Positions 8,980-19,442 are shown, counted from the first letter of the stretch. The stretch is DNA of 53,443 nt from Gammaproteobacteria bacterium (GCA_022340485.1 JAJDNX010000101.1:1-53443); one strand, 5' to 3'. Numbers and translations: made by a program. Notes: generated from the sequence alone by a model not told the origin.

Positions 8980-10380
8980 GTGGACGAGATGGCCCAACCT
9001 ATTATTTTTAAAGCTGATCTGATCAGGCGCTATGACCAGACGGGGCCGCGCTATACCTCCTACCCGACCGCGGCCCAGTTTCACGAGGGAATCTCGGAGA
9101 CGGACTACCGCAAGTGGGCACAAAACAGTAACGAGGACCCGATCCCGCGGCCCTTATCCCTGTATTTCCACATCCCGTTCTGCGATACGGTGTGTTTTTA
9201 CTGTGCCTGCACCAAGGTGGTCACCAAAAACCACGAGCGCGCGACCACCTATCTCGATTACCTGTGCAGGGAAATCGCCATGCAGGGCGAACTGTTTGAC
9301 GCCGACCGTATGGTCGAGCAGCTGCACTGGGGAGGGGGTACCCCAACCTTTCTCGACAACGACCAGATCCGCAAGTTGATGGAGGCAACCGCGCGGCATT
9401 TCTCCCTGCGCAGCGATGACAGTGGTGAGTATTCGATCGAGATCGATCCGCGCTCGGTCGATAGAGAAAAGCTGCACGTGCTGCGCGAAGAGGGCTTCAA
9501 TCGCATCAGCCTCGGAGTGCAGGATGTCAATCCCGACGTACAAAAGGCCGTCAATCGCCTGCAAAGCGAACAGCAGACACGCAGCGTGGCCGAGCAGGCT
9601 CGCGAGCTGGGCTTCAAGTCCATCAACATGGACCTGATGTACGGGCTGCCATTTCAGTCCGTGGCCAGTTTCGAGCAGACCCTCAATGCCGTGATCGACA
9701 TGGACCCGGACCGGATTGCCGTCTACAACTATGCACACCTGCCGCAACGTTTCAAGCCACAGCGGCGCATTGACGAGGCTAGCCTGCCCTCGGCCGATGA
9801 AAAGCTGGCGCTGCTGCAACATACGATTGAACACCTCACAGGGGCCGGCTATGTCTATATCGGCATGGACCACTTCGCCAAACCGGATGATCAACTGGCA
9901 ATTGCACAGGAAAAGGGCACTCTGCAACGCAACTTTCAGGGTTACTCGACCCACGTGGAATGCGACCTTATCAGCATGGGTATGTCGGCGATTGGACACG
10001 TTTGCGACAATTACAGCCAGAACGTGCGCGAGCTGGAACGCTATTATGAACTGCTGGATGCCGGCAAGTTGCCACTGGACCGGGGTATTGAACTGGAACC
10101 CGATGACCTGCTGCGGCGTGACGTGATCACCCGGCTGATATGCGATTTCACGCTGGACATCAAGGCGCTGGAACAGAAATGGGACTTCAATTTCCACAGC
10201 CACTTTGCAGAAGAACTGCAAGACCTGAAGAAGATGCAGACACATGGCTTGTTACTGCTGGATGACGCGGCAGTGAGGGTGTTACCGGCCGGCCGCCTGC
10301 TGGTACGCAATATCTGTATGGTGTTCGATCGCTATTTGCGAAAAGGCGGTGACCAGTCCCGCTTCTCCAAGGTTATTTAA
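8980..10380 (+). CDS. hemN: Oxygen-independent coproporphyrinogen III oxidase (radical SAM)
   Basis: RYTSYPTAAQFHE; HIPFCDTVCFYCACTKVVTK radical-SAM CxxxCxxC; LHWGGGTPTFL; start GTG 8980 or ATG 8989. Confidence 0.95.
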   Translation: MDEMAQPIIFKADLIRRYDQTGPRYTSYPTAAQFHEGISETDYRKWAQNSNEDPIPRPLSLYFHIPFCDTVCFYCACTKVVTKNHERATTYLDYLCREIAMQGELFDADRMVEQLHWGGGTPTFLDNDQIRKLMEATARHFSLRSDDSGEYSIEIDPRSVDREKLHVLREEGFNRISLGVQDVNPDVQKAVNRLQSEQQTRSVAEQARELGFKSINMDLMYGLPFQSVASFEQTLNAVIDMDPDRIAVYNYAHLPQRFKPQRRIDEASLPSADEKLALLQHTIEHLTGAGYVYIGMDHFAKPDDQLAIAQEKGTLQRNFQGYSTHVECDLISMGMSAIGHVCDNYSQNVRELERYYELLDAGKLPLDRGIELEPDDLLRRDVITRLICDFTLDIKALEQKWDFNFHSHFAEELQDLKKMQTHGLLLLDDAAVRVLPAGRLLVRNICMVFDRYLRKGGDQSRFSKVI

Positions 10381-10409
10381 GCCCCGTCCAGAAAAGAGTC
10401 ATGCGGCAA

Positions 10410-10437
10410 CCGCGGTTTCTCCGCAATGGAGAACCGG
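10410..10437. terminator. Hairpin between convergent hemN and fnr (possible bidirectional terminator)
   Basis: CCGCGGTTTCTCC-GCAAT-GGAGAACCGG, near-perfect stem with bulge; no long T-tract. Confidence 0.4.
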
Positions 10438-10438
10438 C

Positions 10439-11185
10439 CTAGATCTCGTGTCCCATGCAGCCTTCCACCATCGCGCGCAACCGCCCGATACCCACCAGCT
10501 CGATCTGGCGGCGATTGACTGTCACCAGGCCATCCTTCTGGAAGTGTGCAAACAGGCGACTGACGGTTTCGATCGCGAGCCCAAGATAGTTGCCGATATC
10601 CTGACGCGACATCGGCAGGTTGAAGGCCGTCGCAGACAGACCCCGTGATTGGTAACGGGAGGACAGACTGAGTAAAAACGCTGCCAGCCGCTCCTCTGCT
10701 GTGCGCTTGCCGAGTAACAACAGCATGCGCTGATCAGTGGTAATCTCCTTGCTGACCACCCGCATCATCTGGCGGTTGAGGCCTGAAATGGAGTGACACA
10801 GTTCTTCCAGACGGTCATAGGGCAATTCGCAGATGCTGGCTGTCTCCAGCACGATCGAACTGCTTGCATATATTCCACTGTGCAAACCGTCCAGGCCAAC
10901 CAGTTCACCTGGCAGGGTAAAACCAAGCACTTGTTCATCGCCATCTTCCGTCGTGCAATAGGATTTCAGTGCACCTGAGCGGACCGCAAACAGGGCGTTG
11001 CAGGGATCGCCGGCGCGAAAGATGTGCTGCCTGGGCTGGTAGGGCTGCACGCGTTTGATGATCTGGTCGAGTGCATCGATGTCTGCAACCGCCATACCGT
11101 GCGGCAAGCACAGCTCCGACAGGCTGCAGCTGCCGCAGGAGGCCTGGATATCAGCGATTTTCAGTGTTTCGCTCTTGGCAGACAT
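10439..11185 (-). CDS. fnr: FNR/CRP-family oxygen-responsive transcriptional regulator
   Basis: N-terminal Cys cluster ASCGSCSLSELCLPHG, cyclic-nucleotide-binding-like core, HTH MSRQDIGNYLGLAIETVSRLFAHFQKDGLV. Confidence 0.93.
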   Translation of the reverse strand: MSAKSETLKIADIQASCGSCSLSELCLPHGMAVADIDALDQIIKRVQPYQPRQHIFRAGDPCNALFAVRSGALKSYCTTEDGDEQVLGFTLPGELVGLDGLHSGIYASSSIVLETASICELPYDRLEELCHSISGLNRQMMRVVSKEITTDQRMLLLLGKRTAEERLAAFLLSLSSRYQSRGLSATAFNLPMSRQDIGNYLGLAIETVSRLFAHFQKDGLVTVNRRQIELVGIGRLRAMVEGCMGHEI

Positions 11186-11213
11186 TCTGGATGACCGTGT
11201 TTGGCGGTGATTT

Positions 11214-11231
11214 TTGTAAAAATTTTTACAA
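11214..11231. promoter_or_regulatory. Perfect 18-bp palindrome upstream of fnr
   Basis: TTGTAAAAATTTTTACAA, self-complementary, 28 bp upstream of the fnr ATG. Confidence 0.6.
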
Positions 11232-11322
11232 CATTACAACAAGTTATAAACTATTACACTCTACAGTGTGCAGACACAGTATCATTCCGCACCTGTTAAC
11301 CACAAGCTAACCGGACATCCTA

Positions 11323-12900
11323 TTGTATTTACGAGCAAAAAAACGACTAGACGCACTTGTCGCCGCGGGCAACCCAGCAATTCTGAAAGATGGGCTGACC
11401 GGACTGGAGAAAGAGAGCCTGCGCGTCGCCCCGAATGGCAGTATTGCACAAACACCTCACCCCGCAGTCCTGGGCTCGGCGCTGACACATCCCTGGATCA
11501 CTACCGACTATTCAGAGGCCTTGCTGGAATTCATTACCCCGCCGATGAAAAGTGCATCGGCGGCACTGGACTACCTGCGTGATTTGCAGCATTTCGTCTA
11601 TCTGCGGCTTGACGGGGAACTGCTGTGGTCCTCCAGCATGCCCTGCGTGATTGCCGGCAGCGCCAGCATACCCATTGCACAATATGGCACCTCCAACAAC
11701 GGCCTGATGAAGACCGTCTACCGGCGCGGCCTTGGCCATCGCTATGGACGCGTCATGCAGGTCATTGCCGGTGTGCACTACAACTACTCCTTTTCTGAAG
11801 GATTCTGGCTGAGCTACCAGCAACTCGAAGGCGATGCACGGCCCCTGCAAACGTTTATTTCCGAGCACTACCTTGCCCTGATACGCAACCTGCAACGCTT
11901 TGGATGGCTGATCCCATACCTGTTCGGAGCCTCGCCGGCAGTCTGCAAGTCCTTTCTGGACGGCAAGCAAACGATGCTGCAGGAGTTCAACAGCACGACC
12001 TATTACGGCCCGCATGCCACCTCACTGCGCATGTGTGATATCGGTTACCAGAACAGCCTGGAAAACGAGGTCGGGTTCAAGGCCAACTACGACAGCCTCC
12101 AATCCTATGTTGCGAGCCTGAGCAAGGCCATCGAGACCCCATCGCCACACTTCGAGAAGATCGGGGTAAAGGTCGATGGCAGTTACCGCCAACTCAATGC
12201 CAACATGCTGCAAATCGAAAACGAGTACTACAGTTCCGTGCGCCCCAAACAGGTACCGGACAATAACGAGAAACCGAGCCTGGCATTACAGCGGCGCGGG
12301 GTACGCTATGTCGAGCTGCGTTCGCTCGATATCAACATTTTTGATCCACGCGGTATCAACGAGACACAATGCCACTTTATTGAAACGTTCATGACCTTTT
12401 GCCAGTTGCAGGCCAGTCCGGTCATCAGCGATCTGGAACGCAAGGAGATCGACTACAACCTGGATACCGTCGCTTACCGCGGTCGGGAACCCGGTTTGTT
12501 GTTGCAACGCAACGGCAACAAGGTACCACTGCAACAGTGGGCGGGTGAGCTGTGCGAGGCAATGCAGGCATTTGCCACGGTCCTCGACAAGGAGGTAGAG
12601 GGTACGCCCTACCGGCAGGCCCTGCAGGAACAACAGGCAGCCGTTTCTGACCCCGAGAAAACCCTGTCGGCACAGGTACTGGCAGGCATGCGTGAATACA
12701 ACGAGGGTTATTTCGACTTTGCACAACGCATGTCTCTGCAGCACCAGCAGTATTTTTTAAATCTTGATCATGACGCCGCCCGGTTTCAGGCCTTTGACGA
12801 AACCGTGAAGCAATCGCTGGAGAAACAGCGTGCCATGGAAGCTGCCAACCATGAGTCCTTCGATGACTTCCTGAAGAACTACTTCGCACAGACACTCTGA
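11323..12900 (+). CDS. gshA: Glutamate-cysteine ligase (proteobacterial GshA type)
   Basis: GLEKESLRVAPNGSIAQTPHPAVLGSALTHPWITTDYSEALLEFITPP; YVELRSLDINIFDPRGI; TTG start. Confidence 0.94.
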   Translation: MYLRAKKRLDALVAAGNPAILKDGLTGLEKESLRVAPNGSIAQTPHPAVLGSALTHPWITTDYSEALLEFITPPMKSASAALDYLRDLQHFVYLRLDGELLWSSSMPCVIAGSASIPIAQYGTSNNGLMKTVYRRGLGHRYGRVMQVIAGVHYNYSFSEGFWLSYQQLEGDARPLQTFISEHYLALIRNLQRFGWLIPYLFGASPAVCKSFLDGKQTMLQEFNSTTYYGPHATSLRMCDIGYQNSLENEVGFKANYDSLQSYVASLSKAIETPSPHFEKIGVKVDGSYRQLNANMLQIENEYYSSVRPKQVPDNNEKPSLALQRRGVRYVELRSLDINIFDPRGINETQCHFIETFMTFCQLQASPVISDLERKEIDYNLDTVAYRGREPGLLLQRNGNKVPLQQWAGELCEAMQAFATVLDKEVEGTPYRQALQEQQAAVSDPEKTLSAQVLAGMREYNEGYFDFAQRMSLQHQQYFLNLDHDAARFQAFDETVKQSLEKQRAMEAANHESFDDFLKNYFAQTL

Positions 12901-12946
12901 ACGAATGGAAAGTCCCGTTGCGGCAGGACGCGATCGCGCCACTTCA

Positions 12947-13567
12947 CTACCCCGCCAGCACGAAGGCAACCGCCGCAAGATAAAATCCGGCCGGGTAGTG
13001 CCAGTGAGGCGGTTTCCTGAGCAGGGCTTCCAGCAACACTGTCAGGATAACCCCCATCACCATGTACAGTGGTACCACCTGCACCGAGGTGTAATGACGC
13101 ATATCATCCGGCAGGTAGTAGAAATAGAAGGTCCCGTAGAACAGCAGGAAAAAACCGTTCGCAAGTATTTCCAGCAACGGGCCATCGATACCGGATAACA
13201 GGCCTTTCAGCCACTGCGGACGGATTGTAATGGCGTTTTGCTGCAGCACCTGCTGCAAGAAGTACAGGTAATAGCCGTACACCGGCCAGATAATGAAATT
13301 CAGCATCGAGGTGTAGCCATCGTGTATGGGCCACACCCGGTACTGCCACAACCGTTCCCCCGTCAGCAGAAAATACAGTTTCCCCAGGTAGACCTCGCAG
13401 ACGACAGCGACCAGGAAGGCAACCGCCATGGACAATACCAGCCGGTAGGTATCGATGCGTATCCACTGCCGCGTCAGGAGAGAGCCCAGCAGGTAGAACA
13501 GGACAACGCCAACCAGCGCCCCGGACAGCCCCTGCAGGATCAGCATGCCGGTGTGGGGCAGTAGCAT
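12947..13567 (-). CDS. Conserved polytopic membrane protein, function unknown
   Basis: 206 aa, about six hydrophobic segments; ATG immediately follows the upstream stop (TAG ATG). Confidence 0.7.
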   Translation of the reverse strand: MLLPHTGMLILQGLSGALVGVVLFYLLGSLLTRQWIRIDTYRLVLSMAVAFLVAVVCEVYLGKLYFLLTGERLWQYRVWPIHDGYTSMLNFIIWPVYGYYLYFLQQVLQQNAITIRPQWLKGLLSGIDGPLLEILANGFFLLFYGTFYFYYLPDDMRHYTSVQVVPLYMVMGVILTVLLEALLRKPPHWHYPAGFYLAAVAFVLAG

Positions 13568-13909
13568 CTAGATATGCGAGACCAGCTTTGCCTCCGGCAC
13601 ATGCTCCTGGATGGCACTGGCGATTTCAAAACGGATCCCGTTGATGGACCGGATAGACACCCAAAGCAGGTTCAGCTTCAGGTTGAATTCTGCAAACACT
13701 ACCGCCTCCCGGAAATGAGTCAGCACGATATGCACATCCTGAATCGTCCGCTCGACGAGGTGCTTCGGTTTGTCGCGCAGGCCGGGGATCAGCATCATGA
13801 AGTCACTCAGCGGCCTGCCATTCTCGTCGTGTACTGGTGCACGTTTACGCAACGGTTCTGCACTGGTATCGAATTGCACGGAGAGTCTTGGCAGTGTCAT
13901 GGTCGTCAC
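13568..13909 (-). CDS. Conserved hypothetical cytoplasmic protein (113 aa)
   Basis: Intact ORF abutting 12947-13567 without a gap; no recognisable domain. Confidence 0.6.
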   Translation of the reverse strand: MTTMTLPRLSVQFDTSAEPLRKRAPVHDENGRPLSDFMMLIPGLRDKPKHLVERTIQDVHIVLTHFREAVVFAEFNLKLNLLWVSIRSINGIRFEIASAIQEHVPEAKLVSHI

Positions 13910-14040
13910 GGTCTCACTGGCACTGGCGAATGATAGCCGAAATCCACCCTAGCTACATGCACGGTATAACCCTCCTGACCATTCCGCAAAGGCAGCCAGA
14001 TGGGTGACTACGGGCCCCGGTTCGGGCTAACAAAGACAGC

Positions 14041-14135
14041 GAACATGGCCACAGGAACCACGGGAGAACGCAAAAGGATGAATACCGGACAAGTAATTTT
14101 TCCGTGTCCTTGCGTGTATTCCGTGGCTATTTATT
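14041..14135. repeat. Second, degenerate copy of the ttccgtg...ttccgtggc palindromic element
   Basis: Right arm ttccgtgtccttgcgtgtattccgtggc (14100-14127) resembles 3496-3514; left part ggccacaggaaccacggg is imperfectly complementary. Confidence 0.5.
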
Positions 14136-14161
14136 CTGTGCTGGCTGTAAGCCTGATCACA

Positions 14162-14551
14162 TCAGCCCTGCAGTGCATCCCGGACGCGCTCCAGCCGCCC
14201 GCGCACCTCCCCGGCAAGTTTGGCAATACCCTCTTTATTCACCAGCCCCAGCACCGCCGCGGGATCCATAAAGGCAACGGTGACGGCACCATCCTCCTCT
14301 TCACGCAGCACCACGTTGCAGGGCAATAGCAGGCCGATATCCGGATCGGCATTCAATGCCTGGTTGGCCAGCGCCGGGTTACAGGCACCCAGAATCAGGT
14401 AGGGCTTGCGATCAACGCCGATTTTCTTCTTCAGCGTCGCGGCCACATCGATTTCAGTCAGCACACCAAAGCCCTCATCCTGCAAGGCCTCTGCTACCCT
14501 GCTTCTGACGGCTTCCATGCTGTCGTTTATGCAAGTACTGAATCCATACAT
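14162..14551 (-). CDS. DUF302 family protein
   Basis: EALQDEGFGVLTEIDVAATLKKKIG...YLILGACNPALANQAL...GLLLPCNVVL is typical DUF302. Confidence 0.88.
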   Translation of the reverse strand: MYGFSTCINDSMEAVRSRVAEALQDEGFGVLTEIDVAATLKKKIGVDRKPYLILGACNPALANQALNADPDIGLLLPCNVVLREEEDGAVTVAFMDPAAVLGLVNKEGIAKLAGEVRGRLERVRDALQG

Positions 14552-15450
14552 CAGCTGTTCTCCTCTATCTCGGTTAGGCGCCGCTGTGCCTCACGGTATT
14601 TCTCAGCCGTCTGTTCAATCACACCGGCAGGTAATGCCGGTCCGGGGGATGTCTTGTCCCAATCGAGCGTCTCTAGGTAATCGCGTACAAACTGCTTGTC
14701 GAAGCTGGGCGGATTGGTTCCCGGGACATAACTGTCGGCCGGCCAGAAGCGCGAAGAATCCGGTGTCAGAATCTCATCAATCAAAACCAGTTGCCTGTCC
14801 GCATCTAGGCCGAATTCAAACTTGGTATCTGCGATAATAATGCCACGTTTCAGCGCATATCCGGCACAGCTTGTATAGATTTCCAGGCTGACGTCGCGGA
14901 CCTGTTTAGCAAGCCCTGTGCCAAGAATGGCACAGGTCTTATCGAAGTCAATGTTTTCATCATGCACACCGGCACCGGCCTTGGTTGAGGGTGTAAAGAT
15001 GGGGGCCGGCAATTTTTCGGCGAGCCGCAGGCCGGACAGCAGGGGTATACCGCACACCCGCCCGGTTTGCTGGTAATCCTTCCAGCCGGAGCCGATCAGA
15101 TAACCGCGCACAATCGCCTCTACCGGCAACGCCTTGAGCTTTTTGACAACAATGGCACGTCCCTCGACCTGGGCCCGCTCGTCTGCATCCGGCAGCACAT
15201 CGGCCAGTGACAGTTCACTCAGATGGTTGGGAATAATGCTGCGGGTCCGTGCAAACCAGAAATTGGACACCGCTGTCAGCACCGCACCCTTGCCGGGTAT
15301 CGGGTCCGGCAGGACCACGTCAAATGCAGACAGCCGGTCTGTGGTAACGATCAACAGGTGTTCGTCATCGACAGCATAAACATCACGCACCTTGCCACGC
15401 AGCACGAGTGGCAGGCTCTTGATTGAGGACTCATACAGGGTATGCAGCAT
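14551..15450 (-). CDS. purC: Phosphoribosylaminoimidazole-succinocarboxamide synthase
   Basis: [74 protein letters not shown]; internal ATG 15450 preferred. Confidence 0.94.
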   Translation of the reverse strand: MLHTLYESSIKSLPLVLRGKVRDVYAVDDEHLLIVTTDRLSAFDVVLPDPIPGKGAVLTAVSNFWFARTRSIIPNHLSELSLADVLPDADERAQVEGRAIVVKKLKALPVEAIVRGYLIGSGWKDYQQTGRVCGIPLLSGLRLAEKLPAPIFTPSTKAGAGVHDENIDFDKTCAILGTGLAKQVRDVSLEIYTSCAGYALKRGIIIADTKFEFGLDADRQLVLIDEILTPDSSRFWPADSYVPGTNPPSFDKQFVRDYLETLDWDKTSPGPALPAGVIEQTAEKYREAQRRLTEIEENS

Positions 15451-15633
15451 CGTCTTGCTCCGCAAAAAAACGCATTGTACAGGAATCATTTTATACCGGA
15501 TGGCGGCAACCGTGTCAGCCGGGCCCACGCCGTGTACCGCGGTGCAAAACACCTTGTTAGCCGTGGTGAAGAATAGCAAAAAGACAGAATGGTGATAGAA
15601 TAGTAAGCTTTCGTCTAGACAACAGCGGATGGC

Positions 15634-16134
15634 ATGATGAGCGAGGTACCTCGCATTGGCCTGGTAATGGGCAGCAACAGTGATTGGGGCGTGATGCAAC
15701 ATGCGGCGGACATGCTGGAGAAGTTTGGCATCGCCTTTGAAGCCCGGGTCGTCTCGGCCCACCGCACTCCCGATCTCCTGTTTGACTACGCCGGCACAGC
15801 CCGTGCGCGCGGTCTTGCCTGCATCATCGCCGGGGCCGGTGGCGCCGCACACCTGCCTGGCATGCTGGCCGCCAAATGTACCGTACCGGTACTCGGTGTA
15901 CCGGTACCGTCCCGCTATCTGAAGGGCATGGACTCACTGCTGTCGATTGTGCAGATGCCGAAAGGCGTGCCGGTTGCGACCTTCGCCATCGGTGAAGCGG
16001 GTGCAGCCAACGCTGCACTCCATGCAGTCAGCATCCTCGCCAATAGCGACGACACCCTGGCCACCAGACTCGAGCAATTCCGGGAGGAGCAGCAACAGAT
16101 GGTACTTGATATGGAGCTCCCAGCACGGCCATGA
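15634..16134 (+). CDS. purE: N5-carboxyaminoimidazole ribonucleotide mutase
   Basis: [44 protein letters not shown]. Confidence 0.95.
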   Translation: MMSEVPRIGLVMGSNSDWGVMQHAADMLEKFGIAFEARVVSAHRTPDLLFDYAGTARARGLACIIAGAGGAAHLPGMLAAKCTVPVLGVPVPSRYLKGMDSLLSIVQMPKGVPVATFAIGEAGAANAALHAVSILANSDDTLATRLEQFREEQQQMVLDMELPARP

Positions 16135-17258
16135 TTCTTCCCAACGCCACATTGGGTGTGCTGGGCGGCGGACAGCTGGGTCGCATGTTCACGCTGGCCG
16201 CCTACAGCATGGGTTACCGGGTGGTGGTCCTCGACCCGGACCCCCATAGCCCGGCCGGGCTCATCGCAGACCAGCACATCAAGGCCGACTACCGCGACCA
16301 TGCCGCGTTACAGATGCTTGGCGACGAATGTGCAGCGATTACTACCGAGTTCGAAAACGTCCCTGCCGAAAGCATGGAACACCTTGAAAAATTCTGCGCG
16401 GTACGTCCCAGTGCCCGTGCCGTGCACATTGCACAGGATCGCATCCGTGAAAAGACCTTCGTGCAGGAGCAAGGCCTGGCGACTGCAGCATTTGTTGCCA
16501 TCTATGAAGACGCGGATATCGTCGCTGCCCTCGAGAGCCTGGATGCGCCGCTGCTGATGAAAACAGCCTCCATGGGCTACGATGGCAAGGGTCAGGTACC
16601 GGTCAATACCCTGGCTGATGCACGCAGCGCCTTTGAGCAACTGGGCAATGCCCCCTGCGTGCTGGAGGAAATGATCGACCTGGAGTGCGAGGTCTCCGTC
16701 ATTCTGGCACGCAGCATCGACGGCCGGATGGCGACCTACCCGATCGGTGAGAATCGCCATGTAAACGGGGTTCTGGATACCACCATCGTCCCGGCCACCC
16801 TTGATCCGGGCATTGGCGAAATGGCCATCGACATGGCGACCCGGCTGGCCGATTGCATGAATTACTGCGGGGTACTGGCTGTGGAGTTCTTCTATACCCG
16901 GCAGGGCAAGTTGCTCATCAATGAAATCGCCACGCGACCCCACAACAGTGGCCACTACACCGTTGATGCCTGCGCTACCTCGCAGTTTGAACAGCAGGTG
17001 CGCATGATGTGCGGCCTGCCGCCAGGTGACACGCAGATACTCTCACCGGTCGTCATGACCAACCTGCTGGGAGATATCTGGAAGAACGGCGAGCCGAAAT
17101 GGCAGCATGTGCTGAATGAATCACAGGCTCACCTGCACCTGTACGGCAAAAAAACTGCACGCCCGGGCCGCAAGATGGGCCATATCAATTGTCTGGCCGG
17201 TAATATAGAACAGGCACTGGCAACCACGGCAAAAATTCGCAACGCCTTGTCGATCTGA
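16131..17258 (+). CDS. purK: 5-(carboxyamino)imidazole ribonucleotide synthase
   Basis: [33 protein letters not shown]-grasp; [27 protein letters not shown]; 4-nt overlap with purE. Confidence 0.95.
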   Translation: MILPNATLGVLGGGQLGRMFTLAAYSMGYRVVVLDPDPHSPAGLIADQHIKADYRDHAALQMLGDECAAITTEFENVPAESMEHLEKFCAVRPSARAVHIAQDRIREKTFVQEQGLATAAFVAIYEDADIVAALESLDAPLLMKTASMGYDGKGQVPVNTLADARSAFEQLGNAPCVLEEMIDLECEVSVILARSIDGRMATYPIGENRHVNGVLDTTIVPATLDPGIGEMAIDMATRLADCMNYCGVLAVEFFYTRQGKLLINEIATRPHNSGHYTVDACATSQFEQQVRMMCGLPPGDTQILSPVVMTNLLGDIWKNGEPKWQHVLNESQAHLHLYGKKTARPGRKMGHINCLAGNIEQALATTAKIRNALSI

Positions 17259-17468
17259 GAGAGTCTTGCCAGCAGATGCCACTGTCTGGCAACCTCGGCC
17301 AGCAGGACAGACTTGGATCGGTTCGGCAAGACTGCCGTTTACAGTCATACCCATGCCTCGCAAGGTTACGATCCCCGAACCAGAAACCGTTACAGGCAGA
17401 ACGATCTGCATCGACAGGGCATCGGAGAAACGAGAATACCCATGATAAATCGTGCGAGGAGATAAGAG

Positions 17469-18035
17469 ATGGGTGCTGGTGTAATTCCCTTTACCGTGAC
17501 CGGCAGCAAAGTCTCTTTTTTGTTTCAAACCACATTCAGCGGTAGAAAAGTTGGCTATCTCATCGACTTTGGTGGCGGCCTGGGAGCTGGCGAAGACTTC
17601 AAGGAAACCGCCATACGCGAGTTTGTCGAGGAAACCGAGACCATGTATTTCGCAGATGACTTGCAGCAGGCTTACCGCAGTGAAGAAAGGGTGAAACGTC
17701 AAATTCCAATCGTGGAGAACCTGTTTACCGAGACCCTCTCGGCTCACCCGCACTGGTGGTGCAAAAGGGCACCTGGAAACCCGGCCAACCCGAAGATCTG
17801 GAGAACGTTCTTTATCGAGTTCCCGTACCGCGATATTGAAGAACTGAACCGCGAATGGGTGACCGACAAAAGCGGTCGATTCAAGAAAAGGCGTGAATTA
17901 ATCTGGGTGGCGGGGAATGAGCTGCTCGACCTCTATGACCATGCCCCAGACAAGTTGTGGAAACGTGTCCGACAACTTGAAAACGCCAGAGAGACGATTC
18001 GGTCGATTCTGCAGAGCAAGGGGGACGCCCGCTAA
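17469..18035 (+). CDS. NUDIX-domain hydrolase-like protein
   Basis: GGLGAGEDFKETAIREFVEETET, near match to the Nudix box. Confidence 0.72.
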   Translation: MGAGVIPFTVTGSKVSFLFQTTFSGRKVGYLIDFGGGLGAGEDFKETAIREFVEETETMYFADDLQQAYRSEERVKRQIPIVENLFTETLSAHPHWWCKRAPGNPANPKIWRTFFIEFPYRDIEELNREWVTDKSGRFKKRRELIWVAGNELLDLYDHAPDKLWKRVRQLENARETIRSILQSKGDAR

Positions 18036-18256
18036 GAAAGCGCCCGATCGACAGTTGCCTGTCGCTACAATGCAACTTCGAGCAATCCACATACCCCGAT
18101 AGCGGGTATTCAGTGTTGAGAAATCGCCATCAGCACCCTTTCTGTCACAGCCAGCCACCTGAAACCGCTACCAGGGTGTAACTCACGCGCAACTATGTCA
18201 CTATGCTCAACAGGACATGCCAAGCTTCTGGGTATGTCGCGCCTTGCAGGGTCGCC

Positions 18257-19114
18257 ATGTTGCAATACCTCGAGACACACGCCAGCATCCTCTATGCGGT
18301 CGCCTTTACCAGCACGATGCTGGGTGTCGTTTTCTGGGAGGGGCAGGCTCCTCTTCGGCAACCGGTTTTTTCACACCGGGTTCGCTGGCTTAGCAACTTC
18401 GGTATTTATGTCCTGAACACCCTACTTCTCTACCTGCTGTTGCCACTGAGCGCGGTTGCACTTGCGGCCATCCTGGCCGAGCGGGGCTGGGGCCTGTTCA
18501 ACAACCTTTCTGCACCGTTGTCGGTTGCGATGGCCACCTCGATCCTGGCACTGGATGGCTCGCATTACCTCAAGCACGTTGTGCTGCACAAGATCCCGCT
18601 GTTGTGGCGTTTCCATCGTGTGCATCACACCGACCTGGATTACGACTTCACCACCGGTATTCGTTTTCATCCCTTCGAATCAATCGTGAATGCCGTGATA
18701 ACCATGACCGTCATTGCGCTACTTGGTACACCGACCGCTGCCGTTGTCATTTTCGAGACGTCACTGGTGCTGGTGACCTTCATCGTGCATGCGAATATCA
18801 GGTATCCCGCAGCCCTCGACAAGGTATTGCGAACCCTTCTGGTGACGCCCGACATGCATCGCATCCACCACTCGGCAAGCCCCCTGGAAACCGACAGCAA
18901 CTACGGAGTGATCTTTTCCTGGTGGGACCGGCTCTTCGATACCCATGTCGCACAACCGCGCAACGGGCATGTTGGCATGAATCTTGGCCTGTTGGAATTT
19001 CGCGAAAGCAAGCACCAGACATTACCCTGGATGCTGGCTTGCCCATTTCTGGATATCGCAAGGAACCAGGCGCATAGTGGGCAGCAAGAGGCAACACTGA
19101 AGGTGCAGGAGTAA
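18257..19114 (+). CDS. Sterol desaturase / fatty acid hydroxylase family protein
   Basis: His-rich motifs LDGSHYLKHVVLHKIPLLWRFHRVHHTD and DMHRIHHSA in a multi-TM context; ATG 18257 likely. Confidence 0.86.
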   Translation: MLQYLETHASILYAVAFTSTMLGVVFWEGQAPLRQPVFSHRVRWLSNFGIYVLNTLLLYLLLPLSAVALAAILAERGWGLFNNLSAPLSVAMATSILALDGSHYLKHVVLHKIPLLWRFHRVHHTDLDYDFTTGIRFHPFESIVNAVITMTVIALLGTPTAAVVIFETSLVLVTFIVHANIRYPAALDKVLRTLLVTPDMHRIHHSASPLETDSNYGVIFSWWDRLFDTHVAQPRNGHVGMNLGLLEFRESKHQTLPWMLACPFLDIARNQAHSGQQEATLKVQE

Positions 19115-19272
19115 ACGATATACCCGAGGTCCCCCGCCGTGGTACCGGGATGACGGACATCTGCAGACATAACTTGTTGGCGGCACCTGCGGAGATTCCG
19201 GAGTACCGTGACTCGATTGATCACGAGCGGGGCGGAGGGTTTAGAAAAGCGACCAGAAGGCCGCTGCCTTGG

Positions 19273-19410
19273 TTATTTGAAAAGATCGATTCCTGTAACG
19301 TATTCGCACTCGGGTTCTTCGTCTCCAGTATCGGAACCCTGTCCTGCGAAGGTGGTGTTGGCAAGTACCAGCATAAATAAAAACAATAAAGAAAGTTTTA
19401 CAGTATCCAT
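19273..19410 (-). CDS. Small predicted secreted peptide (45 aa)
   Basis: Not in ORF track; MDTVKLSLLFLFMLVLANTTFAGQGSDTGDEEPECEYVTGIDLFK with signal peptide-like N-terminus; same strand just downstream of 19443-19967; alternative ATG at 19431. Confidence 0.5.
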   Translation of the reverse strand: MDTVKLSLLFLFMLVLANTTFAGQGSDTGDEEPECEYVTGIDLFK

Positions 19411-19442
19411 TGTTCCCGACCTTTTCCTCATGAAAAAAACGA

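Noticed and set aside
19115-19200. Possible short dispersed repeat (cgaggtcccccgccgtggtaccgggatgacgg)
   Set aside because: Resembles common degenerate GGGATGACGG-type intergenic repeats, but only a single poor copy is visible, so it is not supportable.
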